A stretch of 16,885 nucleotides of DNA from Acidimicrobiia bacterium (GTDB taxonomy: Bacteria > Actinomycetota > Acidimicrobiia > Spongiisociales > SHLN01). The position numbers and the translations under genes were made by a program. The notes beneath the pieces were generated by a model. That model worked only from the letters and a program-made list of their open reading frames with translations, did no database searches and was not told the origin of the DNA. Below are positions 1 through 6,658 of this stretch, piece by piece (positions within the stretch are counted from its first letter, which is position 1; every line of letters begins with the position of its first letter). Location of the stretch: contig JAUXLW010000008.1 of NCBI GenBank assembly GCA_030623545.1, positions 1-16,885 on the forward strand. Reading direction: 5' to 3'.

Positions 1-111
1 AGCGGATAACTGTGAAGACCTGGCGCCGGCGGGCCCCGGCTTCGGGCAGGTACACCCGGCGAACATGAAGTCGCGCAGCTCGTGCATGATGCCCAGGGTC
101 GCTGGCTCCTC
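1..111 (-). pseudogene. Relic resembling the C-terminal part of a dGTPase-like HD protein, frameshifted
   Basis: Read on the minus strand, 111 to 61 gives a peptide ending MHELRDFMF (MHE at 87-79, LRDFMF at 78-61). If the frame is then shifted by one base near 60, the sequence continues RVYLPEAGARRRQVFTVIR to the window edge. LRDFMF followed by a basic residue and VYL is the pattern I know from the C-terminal part of deoxyguanosinetriphosphate triphosphohydrolase-like proteins. The one-base shift falls exactly inside that conserved motif, as expected for a decayed gene. No N-terminal HD-domain coding sequence is present upstream. The rest may lie beyond position 1. The family assignment rests on a short motif from memory and is tentative. 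Confidence 0.38.
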
Positions 112-219
112 GCCACAGTGCCAGAGGAGATGGTTGCATCGAAGACGGCGGTGATCATGGCCGACACCCAGGGGGCTTCCCGGCTCGCGAATCGGCCAAG
201 GAGCGCAAAAGCCATTCCC

Positions 220-278
220 GCCCAGGCATAAGACGGGATGCGCAACCCGAAGCGGAGGCCGTTGTTGGCTTCAGGCAG
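220..278 (-). pseudogene. Relic of the start of a luciferase-like (LLM) flavin-dependent monooxygenase
   Basis: On the minus strand an AAAGGAG ribosome binding site (291-285) precedes, by 6 nt, a CTG codon at 278 that opens a frame reading LPEANNGLRFGLRIPSYAWAG. The part RFGLRIPSYAW is typical of the first beta strand of bacterial luciferase-like, often F420- or FMN-dependent, oxidoreductases. After this the similarity stops, although the frame stays open to position 1 with low-quality sequence. I read it as the 5' stub of a gene that once followed the tetR gene (which stops at 352), with an original ATG possibly mutated to CTG. Assignment is by motif memory only. Confidence 0.35.
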
Positions 279-351
279 GGTGTGCTCCTTTCGGTCAGGC
301 GATGTTAGAGGCTCAGGGATCAATCGAGCGAGGGGCGGCCCGGGACCCTTC

Positions 352-960
352 CTACTTGACCGGTGAGAGTCCGTGGAACAGGAAACGAACCGCTTCATCG
401 GCTACCTCGTGGAGGCGCTCCTTGGGATCGGGGTGGCGGATGAGCACCTTGGCGGCGGCCATGATGACGTCTTGAACGAAGACGCCGGCGAGGTCGGGGG
501 GAATCGGTCGAAGTTGACCGGCCAGCATCGCCTCCTGGTAAAGCCGGGCAAACTCATGGGAGATATCACGGTGTGCTTCGGCGATGCGATGCTGGGTCGC
601 CGTCGAAAGCGTCGGAAGCCCCTGATGGATCATGAGACCGAGCGTATGGTCCGTGATTGCGAATTCGACCATGCCGATAGCGAGCTCGGCGAGTTGATCC
701 TCTGCGGGGAGGTCTTCCGGTATCCCGCTGAGTAACCGCCGGCCCACCTCCGGCAGCCGCTCTTCGACCAGCGCCGCCAGGAGATCCTCCTTATCGACGA
801 AGTACTCGTAGAAGGTCGTGCGGCCTATCTCCGCTACAGCCGCAATGTCGGCAGGAGACACTCGCTCGTAACCGTGCTGCTCGAATAGCTCCTCGGCCAC
901 TTCGAGTAGGCGATGGCGGGCTTCGGCTCGCCTCCGGGTGAGCGGCAGGTTCGTCCCCAT
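352..960 (-). CDS. TetR/AcrR-family transcriptional regulator
   Basis: Cytoplasmic DNA-binding repressor of 202 residues from the chosen ATG at 960, a normal TetR length. Residues 9-60 form the N-terminal three-helix DNA-binding domain, with the helix-turn-helix around 35-53 and the hallmark recognition-helix segment GRTTFYEYF followed by DKEDLL. The remainder is a helical ligand-binding and dimerisation domain with no subfamily signature I recognise. An upstream in-frame start at 1077 would add 39 non-conserved residues and run deep into the divergent gene, so I prefer 960, although no clear Shine-Dalgarno precedes it. It is divergent from a membrane protein and the hmuTUV haem importer, so it may control that unit and itself. 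The inducer is unknown. Its C-terminal segment resembles a separate TetR fragment at about 4636-4710. Confidence 0.9.
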   Translation of the reverse strand: MGTNLPLTRRRAEARHRLLEVAEELFEQHGYERVSPADIAAVAEIGRTTFYEYFVDKEDLLAALVEERLPEVGRRLLSGIPEDLPAEDQLAELAIGMVEFAITDHTLGLMIHQGLPTLSTATQHRIAEAHRDISHEFARLYQEAMLAGQLRPIPPDLAGVFVQDVIMAAAKVLIRHPDPKERLHEVADEAVRFLFHGLSPVK

Positions 961-1008
961 AGAGACAGATGCTACTTCGCCTCCCGCCTCAAGTGGCAGA
1001 GACGTGAT

Positions 1009-1023
1009 CCGACTTGTTGTCGG
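1009..1023. promoter_or_regulatory. Candidate TetR operator in the divergent intergenic region
   Basis: CCGAC-ttgtt-GTCGG is a perfect inverted repeat with 5-bp arms and a 5-bp centre, lying between the tetR start (960) and the first gene of the divergent group. Its size and place suit a TetR dimer site. It overlaps a weak possible -35 (TTGTTG, 1014-1019) paired with TATGGT (1036-1041, spacer 16). If that promoter is real, translation of the downstream gene would begin at 1055 rather than 1037. Short palindromes occur by chance, so this is only a candidate. Confidence 0.25.
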
Positions 1024-1036
1024 GTGTTCACTCGAT

Positions 1037-1783
1037 ATGGTGACAATCGCGCCAATGCTTATTGCAACGTCCTTCATCTCCTACCTGCCAATTGCCTCGA
1101 CGCTCGTAGCGGCCCCGTTTGCGCTCGTGCTTTTCAGGCATTGGAGACGTTCCCCCCAGTCCCGCTACCTTCTCTGGTGGACACTCGGGGTGGCCATGTA
1201 CGGCATAGGGACCCTGACCGAGGCGTTGACGACGCTCTTCGGTTGGAGCGAGTTCCTTTTCCGGAGCTGGTATATCTCCGGTGCCCTCCTCGGGGGCGTC
1301 CTGCTAGCGCAGGGCACCGTGTATCTCGTATTCAGTCGTCACCGGGCCGACCGACTCACCGTTGCCCTGCTTTCCTATCTGCTGGTGGCGGCCGCGTTCG
1401 TGGTCTCCACACCGATTCTGGCTGAGGCGGTGGAGGACGATCGTCTCAGCGGGGAGGTGATGGAGTGGCAATGGGTGCGGTTGTTCTCCCCCCTCGTCAA
1501 TACCTACGCTTTCGTGTTTCTAGTCGGGGGGGCCGCCTGGTCTGCCTGGCGTTACTGGAGGCGAGCAGACCGGCCCCGGTCCCGCGTTATCGGAAACGCC
1601 CTCATCGCCGTCGGCGCACTGTTGCCGGGAATAGGGGGAGGCTTCACCCGGCTGGGGTACGTCGAGGTGCTGTACGTGACCGAGCTCATAGGTCTGGTGC
1701 TCATCTGGGCCGGATATCGCACGATCGTCGGTGACCGGGTGCCGTCGGTTCACAGTCTGCAACGAGAGGCCGCTCTCAGCTGA
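1037..1783 (+). CDS. Multi-pass membrane protein of unknown function, next to haem importer
   Basis: About 248 residues with roughly seven hydrophobic segments: an N-terminal one (LIATSFISYLPIASTLVAAP), then several separated by short Arg-rich loops such as RHWRRS, SRHRADR and RYWRRADRPRSR. The 7TM-like layout resembles uncharacterised actinobacterial membrane proteins. I see no catalytic motif and no attached kinase domain. The longest open frame starts at 938, but that overlaps the tetR start and adds a polar stretch. ATG at 1037 has a weak GGGTG 10 nt upstream, and ATG at 1055 is also possible. The stop is 10 bp before hmuT, so it is probably cotranscribed with the importer and may be an accessory membrane factor for iron or haem handling. 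That role is inferred from position only. Confidence 0.72.
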   Translation: MVTIAPMLIATSFISYLPIASTLVAAPFALVLFRHWRRSPQSRYLLWWTLGVAMYGIGTLTEALTTLFGWSEFLFRSWYISGALLGGVLLAQGTVYLVFSRHRADRLTVALLSYLLVAAAFVVSTPILAEAVEDDRLSGEVMEWQWVRLFSPLVNTYAFVFLVGGAAWSAWRYWRRADRPRSRVIGNALIAVGALLPGIGGGFTRLGYVEVLYVTELIGLVLIWAGYRTIVGDRVPSVHSLQREAALS

Positions 1784-1793
1784 AAGGAGCGTT

Positions 1794-2810
1794 GTGAAGC
1801 TCAAACTCTTGTCGATCCTGATCGGGATCGCACTCATCGCCGCCGCCTGTGGCAGCGACGACGAAGGCTCACCGGACACCACAACGACGACCACTGCAGA
1901 TACGACTACGACAACCCGGGCACCGACTACGACCACTATCCAGGCCCAACCGGCCGAGGTTCGATTCACTGGTGCCGACGGGGTTGAGAGTGTGATCAGC
2001 GACGTGAGCAGCATCGTTTCTTTGAGTGGCGATATCACCGAGGTGATCTGGGAGCTAGGACTCGGCGAGTCCATCGTGGCAATCGACGTCACGACCACAT
2101 ACCCGTTGGAGGCTGCCGACAACATCCCGGTGGTCGGGTTTGGCCAGATGCTCAGCCCTGAGCCCGTGTTGGCCTTCTCACCCAGCCTGATCCTTGGCGA
2201 TCAGCTCACCGGCCCACCCGAGGTGATCGAGCAGCTGCGATCTGCAGGGGTTCCTGTCGTCATATTGACGTCACAGTCCACCCTCGCGGGGGTAGAGACC
2301 AAGATCACCCAGATCGGCGAGATTCTCAGTGCTCAGAGCGCTGCTTCAGCGCTGGTCGAAAGAGTCAATGCTGAAATTGACGAGGCCCGAGCGTTGGTGG
2401 CTCAGGCGGTTGCAGCCGGCGCTGAAACTCCCAGAATTGCCTATCTGTATGTCGGGCGAGGGCCCGTGCTTTTGTTCGGGCAGGGGATGGCAACGAATGC
2501 GATGATCAATGGCGCCGGCGCTCTGGATGTTGGTGCCGAGAGCGGAGTACAGCTTGCCGTCCCGGTTACCCCGGAGGCTCTCGTTGCCGCCAGTCCCGAA
2601 ATCATCGTCCTGCCCGAGGCGGGACTCCAAGCTCTCGGAGGTGCCGATGCGCTCAACGAGATTCCGGGCTTCAGTCAGACGCCGGCCGGCCAGGCTGGCA
2701 ACTTCTTCGCCTATGACGAGGCCTACTTCTTCAATCTTGGTCCCCGCGTGGGCCAAGCACTTAAAGAATTCGTTCTCGACCTGTACCCGGAGCTGACCGC
2801 CGGGTCGTGA
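1794..2810 (+). CDS. hmuT: Haem (hemin) ABC transporter substrate-binding lipoprotein, HmuT-like
   Basis: Extracytoplasmic binding lipoprotein of 338 residues that hands haem, or a related iron chelate, to HmuUV. The GTG start at 1794 follows AAAGGAG (1783-1789). An upstream in-frame ATG at 1731 is rejected because it would place 21 residues before the signal peptide. Residues 1-19 are a lipoprotein signal ending in AAAC, with Cys19 the likely lipidated residue. Residues 20-53 are a low-complexity Asp/Ser/Thr linker with runs of five and six Thr that would tether the domain to the membrane. From about residue 65 there is a class III (helical-backbone) periplasmic-binding-protein fold, with VSLSGDITEVIWELG, SPEPVLAFSPSLIL and LGPRVGQAL, which match the HmuT subgroup. 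B12 or siderophore binding cannot be excluded. It overlaps hmuU by 4 bp. Confidence 0.85.
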   Translation: MKLKLLSILIGIALIAAACGSDDEGSPDTTTTTTADTTTTTRAPTTTTIQAQPAEVRFTGADGVESVISDVSSIVSLSGDITEVIWELGLGESIVAIDVTTTYPLEAADNIPVVGFGQMLSPEPVLAFSPSLILGDQLTGPPEVIEQLRSAGVPVVILTSQSTLAGVETKITQIGEILSAQSAASALVERVNAEIDEARALVAQAVAAGAETPRIAYLYVGRGPVLLFGQGMATNAMINGAGALDVGAESGVQLAVPVTPEALVAASPEIIVLPEAGLQALGGADALNEIPGFSQTPAGQAGNFFAYDEAYFFNLGPRVGQALKEFVLDLYPELTAGS

Positions 2811-3856
2811 GCGCACCGGACCTCCGGTCGCAGGCTGTTCCACGTCCGTTCTTGCCGCGCCGGGCTGTCCCGGTGGTGCTTGGGCTGCTCTTGTTAGGTG
2901 CTTGCGCTTTGAGTCTGGGGATGGGCTCCGTCGTCATCAGTCCGAGCGAGGTTTGGTTCGCCTTCCTTCATCGGATCGGCCTCGACATCGGTGCGGAGCC
3001 GTCGTTTCGGGCTGACGCCGTGCTCTGGGATATTCGCCTTCCCCGCATCTTGCTCGGGTTGTTGGTTGGCGCTGCCTTGGCCGTCACCGGGGCTGTGCTT
3101 CAGGGTCTGTACCGGAACCAGCTGGCCGATCCACATTTACTCGGAATCGGCCCGGGTGCTGCCCTGGGAGGAGCACTCGGATCGATATCGGGGGGCGTCC
3201 AGGGGGCTATCGCTGGTGCTACCGCCGCAGCGATAGCCACAGCTTTGATCACACGCCGGCTGGGTGCCACACGTTCCCTCGACCCATCCCGGTTCATCCT
3301 GACCGGAGTTGCCCTTGGTGCGGCGCTCACGGCCTGGGTGGGGTTCATTGTCTTCGCTTCTGATTCCACGAAGGTGCCGCCGATTCAGTTCTGGTTGCTC
3401 GGCAGTCTCACCGGGTCAACCTGGCGGGCTCTGGTTACCGTTGCGGTCATTGTCGGGGTTGGCCTGTCGGGGCTCTTCTTTGCTTCTCGGATTCTCGACC
3501 TGTTTGCTTTGGGCGAAAGTGAAGCTCGTCACCTCGGAGTTGATGTCGACCTCGCCACCGCAACCATCGTGATGGCGGTGGGTGCCATCGTGGGTGCCAC
3601 AGTCGGCGCCGTTGGGGTGGTGGTCTTTGTTGGATTGCTGGTTCCCCACATTGTGCGGCGCTTCACCGGCCCGGCGCACAGGCCTCTCCTGGTCTCCAGC
3701 GCCCTGGGCGGCGGCTTATTCGTGGTATTAGCCGACCTATTAGCCAGGACGTTGGCCGATCCAGTCGACATTCCGGTGGGACTCCTGACGGCGGCAGTTG
3801 GCGGGCCTTTCTTCCTCTGGCTCATTCGCAAGCCGCCCCGGGGGGAGCCGACGTGA
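2807..3856 (+). CDS. hmuU: Haem ABC transporter permease, FecCD family, HmuU-like
   Basis: Inner-membrane permease of 349 residues, typical for the FecCD/BtuC family, with about nine to ten hydrophobic helices. The conserved N-terminal block is clear: DIRLPRILLGLLVGAALAV, then GAVLQGLYRNQLADPHLLG and GPGAALGG. The cytoplasmic coupling region VGLLVPHIVRRF near residue 280, which docks on the ATPase, is intact, as is the terminal PVDIPVGLLTAAVGGPFF block. Translation starts at a GTG inside the hmuT stop (GTGA overlap), so synthesis is coupled. The stop again overlaps the hmuV start by 4 bp. With HmuT and HmuV it forms a type II importer. The haem assignment follows the HmuT-type binding protein and the HmuV-type ATPase. 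Confidence 0.9.
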   Translation: MSAPDLRSQAVPRPFLPRRAVPVVLGLLLLGACALSLGMGSVVISPSEVWFAFLHRIGLDIGAEPSFRADAVLWDIRLPRILLGLLVGAALAVTGAVLQGLYRNQLADPHLLGIGPGAALGGALGSISGGVQGAIAGATAAAIATALITRRLGATRSLDPSRFILTGVALGAALTAWVGFIVFASDSTKVPPIQFWLLGSLTGSTWRALVTVAVIVGVGLSGLFFASRILDLFALGESEARHLGVDVDLATATIVMAVGAIVGATVGAVGVVVFVGLLVPHIVRRFTGPAHRPLLVSSALGGGLFVVLADLLARTLADPVDIPVGLLTAAVGGPFFLWLIRKPPRGEPT

Positions 3857-4626
3857 CCGGCGTCACTGCCAGGGCCCTCACGTACGCGGTCGGCAATGCC
3901 ACGCTGGTTGACGGAGTGGATCTCGTGGTCTCTGATGGCGAGTTCGTTGCAGTTGTGGGTCCGAACGGAGCCGGGAAATCGACACTGATCGGCTTGCTGG
4001 CAGGAGATTTGAGGCCCTCGGCCGGTGGCGTAGAGCTGTTAGGAGAGGATCTCGCCGGGGTTCCGGTTGGTGAGTTGGCGCTGCGGCGCGCAGTTCTCAA
4101 AGAGCAGGGCGTTGCGGACATTCCGTTCGACGTACGCGCCGTGGTCGCGATGGGGCGGTACCCGCACCGGCTTGACCCCAATAACACCCAGCTCGCAGAC
4201 ATCACGGCGGTCGGCGAAGCTCTCGATCGGACCAGCACATCCCACCTGGCCGGAAGGGTTTTCGCGACGCTGTCTGGCGGGGAACGCACCCGGGTGTCAT
4301 TGGCGAGGGTTTTCGCACAAGACGCCCCCGTCTTACTGCTTGATGAGCCGACGACGGCTCTCGATGTGGCTCACCAGGAGCGGGTGATGAGTCAAATGCA
4401 GTTCGAGGCTCGCCGGGAGAGGGCTGTTGTCGCCGTCCTCCACGATCTCAACGCCGCCGCGTATTACGCCGACCGTGTCGTCCTCATGGCCGAGGGGTCC
4501 ATCCGCGCCGAGGGGCCGCCCAGGGGGGTGTTCGTTGAGAACATCCTGAGTGAGGTGTATCGCCAACGTATGCGAATCATCGACCATCCTTTTCGTGACT
4601 GTCCGCTGATCCTCGTTGCCGATTGA
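3853..4626 (+). CDS. hmuV: Haem ABC transporter ATP-binding protein, HmuV-like
   Basis: Cytoplasmic ATPase of 257 residues that powers HmuU. It has Walker A GPNGAGKST (residues 36-44), signature LSGGE (140-144), Walker B VLLLDE with catalytic Glu165, D-loop TALD, and H-loop His197 in VLHDLN. The segment RRAVLKEQ with VVAMGRYPH (Q-loop region) is characteristic of the HmuV/FecE group. GTG start overlaps the hmuU stop (GTGA). It closes the importer operon. Its C-terminus is full length, but the same reading frame continues after the stop into a fragment of an unrelated TetR protein (see that entry), so the 3' flank has been rearranged. I see no strong terminator after it. Confidence 0.9.
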   Translation: MTGVTARALTYAVGNATLVDGVDLVVSDGEFVAVVGPNGAGKSTLIGLLAGDLRPSAGGVELLGEDLAGVPVGELALRRAVLKEQGVADIPFDVRAVVAMGRYPHRLDPNNTQLADITAVGEALDRTSTSHLAGRVFATLSGGERTRVSLARVFAQDAPVLLLDEPTTALDVAHQERVMSQMQFEARRERAVVAVLHDLNAAAYYADRVVLMAEGSIRAEGPPRGVFVENILSEVYRQRMRIIDHPFRDCPLILVAD

Positions 4627-4635
4627 CCGGAACGC

Positions 4636-4710
4636 AGTGAGCCCAAGCCACGCTTCCATGAGATAGCCGACGAGGCGGTGGCTTTTTTGCTGGATGGCAT
4701 CGGAACCTGA
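4636..4710 (+). pseudogene. Stranded C-terminal fragment of a second TetR-family regulator
   Basis: In the hmuV frame, just past its stop, 4651-4698 reads RFHEIADEAVAFLLDG and ends at TGA 4708-4710. The intact TetR protein of this window ends with RLHEVADEAVRFLFHG, 11 of 16 identical, at the same distance from its stop, and both are preceded by a PK pair. Many codon differences between the two are synonymous, so they diverged as coding genes before this copy was truncated. No helix-turn-helix or other part of a TetR protein precedes it. The deletion edge lies between about 4627 and 4640. Its orientation, immediately upstream of the ABC exporter pair, suggests it was the exporter's regulator. 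Confidence 0.62.
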
Positions 4711-4768
4711 GGCTCCTTGGACATAGTGGCGCTCCCGCTTACCATGGCTGGGCGCCAAATGAGGAGCC
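4711..4768 (+). repeat. Nested inverted repeats in the exporter leader
   Basis: GGCTCCT (4711-4717) pairs with AGGAGCC (4762-4768), and inside it TGGCGC (4727-4732) pairs with GCGCCA (4752-4757). Together they could form a long interrupted stem-loop between the TetR fragment and the exporter genes. There is no T-run, so it is not a standard intrinsic terminator for hmuV. It could be a regulator site or a leader structure. Function is unknown. Confidence 0.3.
4717..4745 (+). promoter_or_regulatory. Candidate sigma-70 promoter of the ABC exporter operon
   Basis: TTGGAC (4717-4722) and TACCAT (4740-4745) are separated by exactly 17 bp, a plausible -35/-10 pair. It would start transcription near 4752 and give a leader of about 120 nt before the exporter start at 4874. 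It lies within the inverted repeats at 4711-4768, which would suit repressor control. Both boxes are imperfect matches. Confidence 0.28.
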
Positions 4769-4824
4769 CCATGAGGAAAGCACACCCGGTACCTCTCTGA
4801 CCCGGAGCCTTCTCGCGCCACGAG

Positions 4825-4845
4825 CGGGTTCCACCTCGTAACCCG
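4825..4845. promoter_or_regulatory. Inverted repeat upstream of the exporter start, possible operator or leader hairpin
   Basis: CGGGTT-(9 nt)-AACCCG is a perfect 6-bp inverted repeat, 21 bp overall, 15 bp before the Shine-Dalgarno AAGGA (4861-4865) of the first exporter gene. The length suits a TetR-type operator. As RNA it would be a short GC-rich hairpin in the 5' leader. No experiment or homologous site is available here to decide. Confidence 0.3.
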
Positions 4846-4873
4846 AGCCCGTTAACTCTCAAGGACCCGCTTC

Positions 4874-6658
4874 GTGATACCCGTTCGTAGCTATTGGAAA
4901 TTGCTTTCTGCCTATTTGCGCAAGCAGCGCGCCCAAATCGTGGTGCTCACCACGATGTTGTTCGCCGGTATTGCGCTGCAGGTCATCAACCCGCAGATAA
5001 TCCGCGCCTTCATTGACGACGCAATCGAAGGTGGCGACAGTGGAGGGCTGGTCGGCCTGGCCGTGGCGTTCATGGTCATCGCTGTGGTGTATCAGGGCTT
5101 ATCGCTGGCTTCTACCTGGTTGGCGGAGCGGATCGGCTGGCGAGCCACCAACGACCTGCGCCTCGACTTATCTGATCACTTGCTCCATCTGGACATGGAC
5201 TTCCACAAGACCCACACGCCGGGGGAGCTGGTGGAGCGAGTAGATGGAGACGTGACCGCTTTGTCGAACTTCTTCGGGCAGTTTGTGATCCACGTGGTCG
5301 GCAACCTGCTTCTGCTGGTGGGCATCCTGGCGCTTTTGTGGCGGGAGAACTCATGGATCGGCCTCACCATGACGTTGTTCGCCATGACCGGGCTTGGCGT
5401 CATGGTGGCTGTGCAATCGGTTGCCACTCGTTGGTGGGCGGCTGTGAAGGCCCTGCGGGCTGAAATGTTTGGTTTCCTCGGCGAGCAGGTCGGGGGCACC
5501 GAGGATGTGCGGGCTAACGGCGCCGCCCGCTTCATGATGCGCCGCTTCACCCTGCTGCTGCGCCGCTGGCTGCCGGCCGAGGTGCGGGGCCGGCACGGCT
5601 GGTCGGTGCTGTGGGCCACCAACATCCTGGTCTTCGGCATCAGCTACTTGCTGGTTTTCGTCCTGGGGACCTGGCAGTTCAACCGGGGAAGCCTCACGCT
5701 GGGGTCGGTCTACCTGATCTTCCACTACGCCGAGATGTTGCGACACCCGATGGACCGCATTCGCAGCCAGATGGAGGACTTCCAGAAGGCCGCCGCCGGC
5801 ATCGGCAGGGTCAACGAGCTCTTTGATAGGCAAAACCGGCTATCCATGGAGGGTGCGCGGCATCTGGGCGAGGGCCCGCTCTCGGTCGAGTTGAGGAATG
5901 TCTCCTTCTCGTATCGGGAGGATGATCCAGAGCAGGGATCCACGGCCTTGGCCGCCGACTCCGCCGAGAGGGTGCTTCACGATCTGACGATCGAGCTTGC
6001 TCCGGGTCGGATCCTCGGTGTCCTCGGGCGCACCGGGAGCGGCAAGACCACTCTGGCCCGGCTGCTCACCCGGCTGTACGACCCGGATCGTGGTTCGGTG
6101 GTGCTCGGTGGAGTCGATGCCACCGAGGCCGATATCCGCAGCCTGCGCCGGAAAGTGGGCATGGTCACCCAGGACGTCCAGCTCTTTCGCGCCTCCATTC
6201 GCGACAACCTCACGTTCTTCGATTCGTCCATTCCCGACGAGCGGATTGATGACGCTCTGGCCACGCTGGGGCTCGAGAACTGGGTGGCGGCGATGCCACA
6301 TGGGCTGGACACGATGCTGGAAGCCGGCGGGGCCGGGTTGTCTGCCGGGGAGGCCCAGCTGCTGGCCTTCACCCGCATCTTCCTAGAGAACCCGGGCCTG
6401 GTGGTGCTCGACGAGGCATCTTCGCGGGTCGACCCTGCCACTGAGCAGCTCATCGAAACTGCCGTTGCGCGTCTCATGGCCGATCGAACAGGTGTCATCA
6501 TCGCCCATCGTCTCGACACCGTCGATCGAGCCGACGACATTCTCATCCTCGATGAGGGGAGAGTGGCCGAGTTCGGGCCTCGCCGCCGGCTGGCCGACGA
6601 TCCCGACTCGCGCTTTTCGCAGCTGATCGGCACCGGCCTGGAGGAGGTGCTGGAATGA
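4874..6658 (+). CDS. ABC exporter half-transporter, catalytic-site (Walker B Glu) subunit
   Basis: Inner-membrane exporter half of 594 residues, the usual size for a fused membrane-ATPase half-transporter. Residues 1 to about 310 carry six membrane helices of the type I exporter fold. The ATPase domain starts near 340 and has Walker A GRTGSGKTT (385-393, Lys391), Q-loop VTQDVQLF, an altered signature LSAGE (489-493) instead of LSGGQ, Walker B LVVLDE with catalytic Glu514, and H-loop His545. GTG at 4874 is preceded by AAGGA at 8 nt. The stop overlaps the next gene by 4 bp (ATGA). The altered signature pairs with the missing Glu of the partner, which marks a heterodimeric pump with one degenerate ATP site. 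Substrate is unknown. The adjacent TetR relic hints at drug- or metabolite-induced efflux. Confidence 0.92.
   Translation: MIPVRSYWKLLSAYLRKQRAQIVVLTTMLFAGIALQVINPQIIRAFIDDAIEGGDSGGLVGLAVAFMVIAVVYQGLSLASTWLAERIGWRATNDLRLDLSDHLLHLDMDFHKTHTPGELVERVDGDVTALSNFFGQFVIHVVGNLLLLVGILALLWRENSWIGLTMTLFAMTGLGVMVAVQSVATRWWAAVKALRAEMFGFLGEQVGGTEDVRANGAARFMMRRFTLLLRRWLPAEVRGRHGWSVLWATNILVFGISYLLVFVLGTWQFNRGSLTLGSVYLIFHYAEMLRHPMDRIRSQMEDFQKAAAGIGRVNELFDRQNRLSMEGARHLGEGPLSVELRNVSFSYREDDPEQGSTALAADSAERVLHDLTIELAPGRILGVLGRTGSGKTTLARLLTRLYDPDRGSVVLGGVDATEADIRSLRRKVGMVTQDVQLFRASIRDNLTFFDSSIPDERIDDALATLGLENWVAAMPHGLDTMLEAGGAGLSAGEAQLLAFTRIFLENPGLVVLDEASSRVDPATEQLIETAVARLMADRTGVIIAHRLDTVDRADDILILDEGRVAEFGPRRRLADDPDSRFSQLIGTGLEEVLE

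Noticed and set aside
938..1036. Start of the membrane protein at 938
   Set aside because: It would overlap the tetR start and add a polar, unconserved stretch before the first membrane helix.
4744..4800. Possible leader peptide of 18 codons before the exporter genes
   Set aside because: No Shine-Dalgarno precedes its ATG, which lies within the candidate -10 box. No codon pattern suggestive of attenuation was seen.
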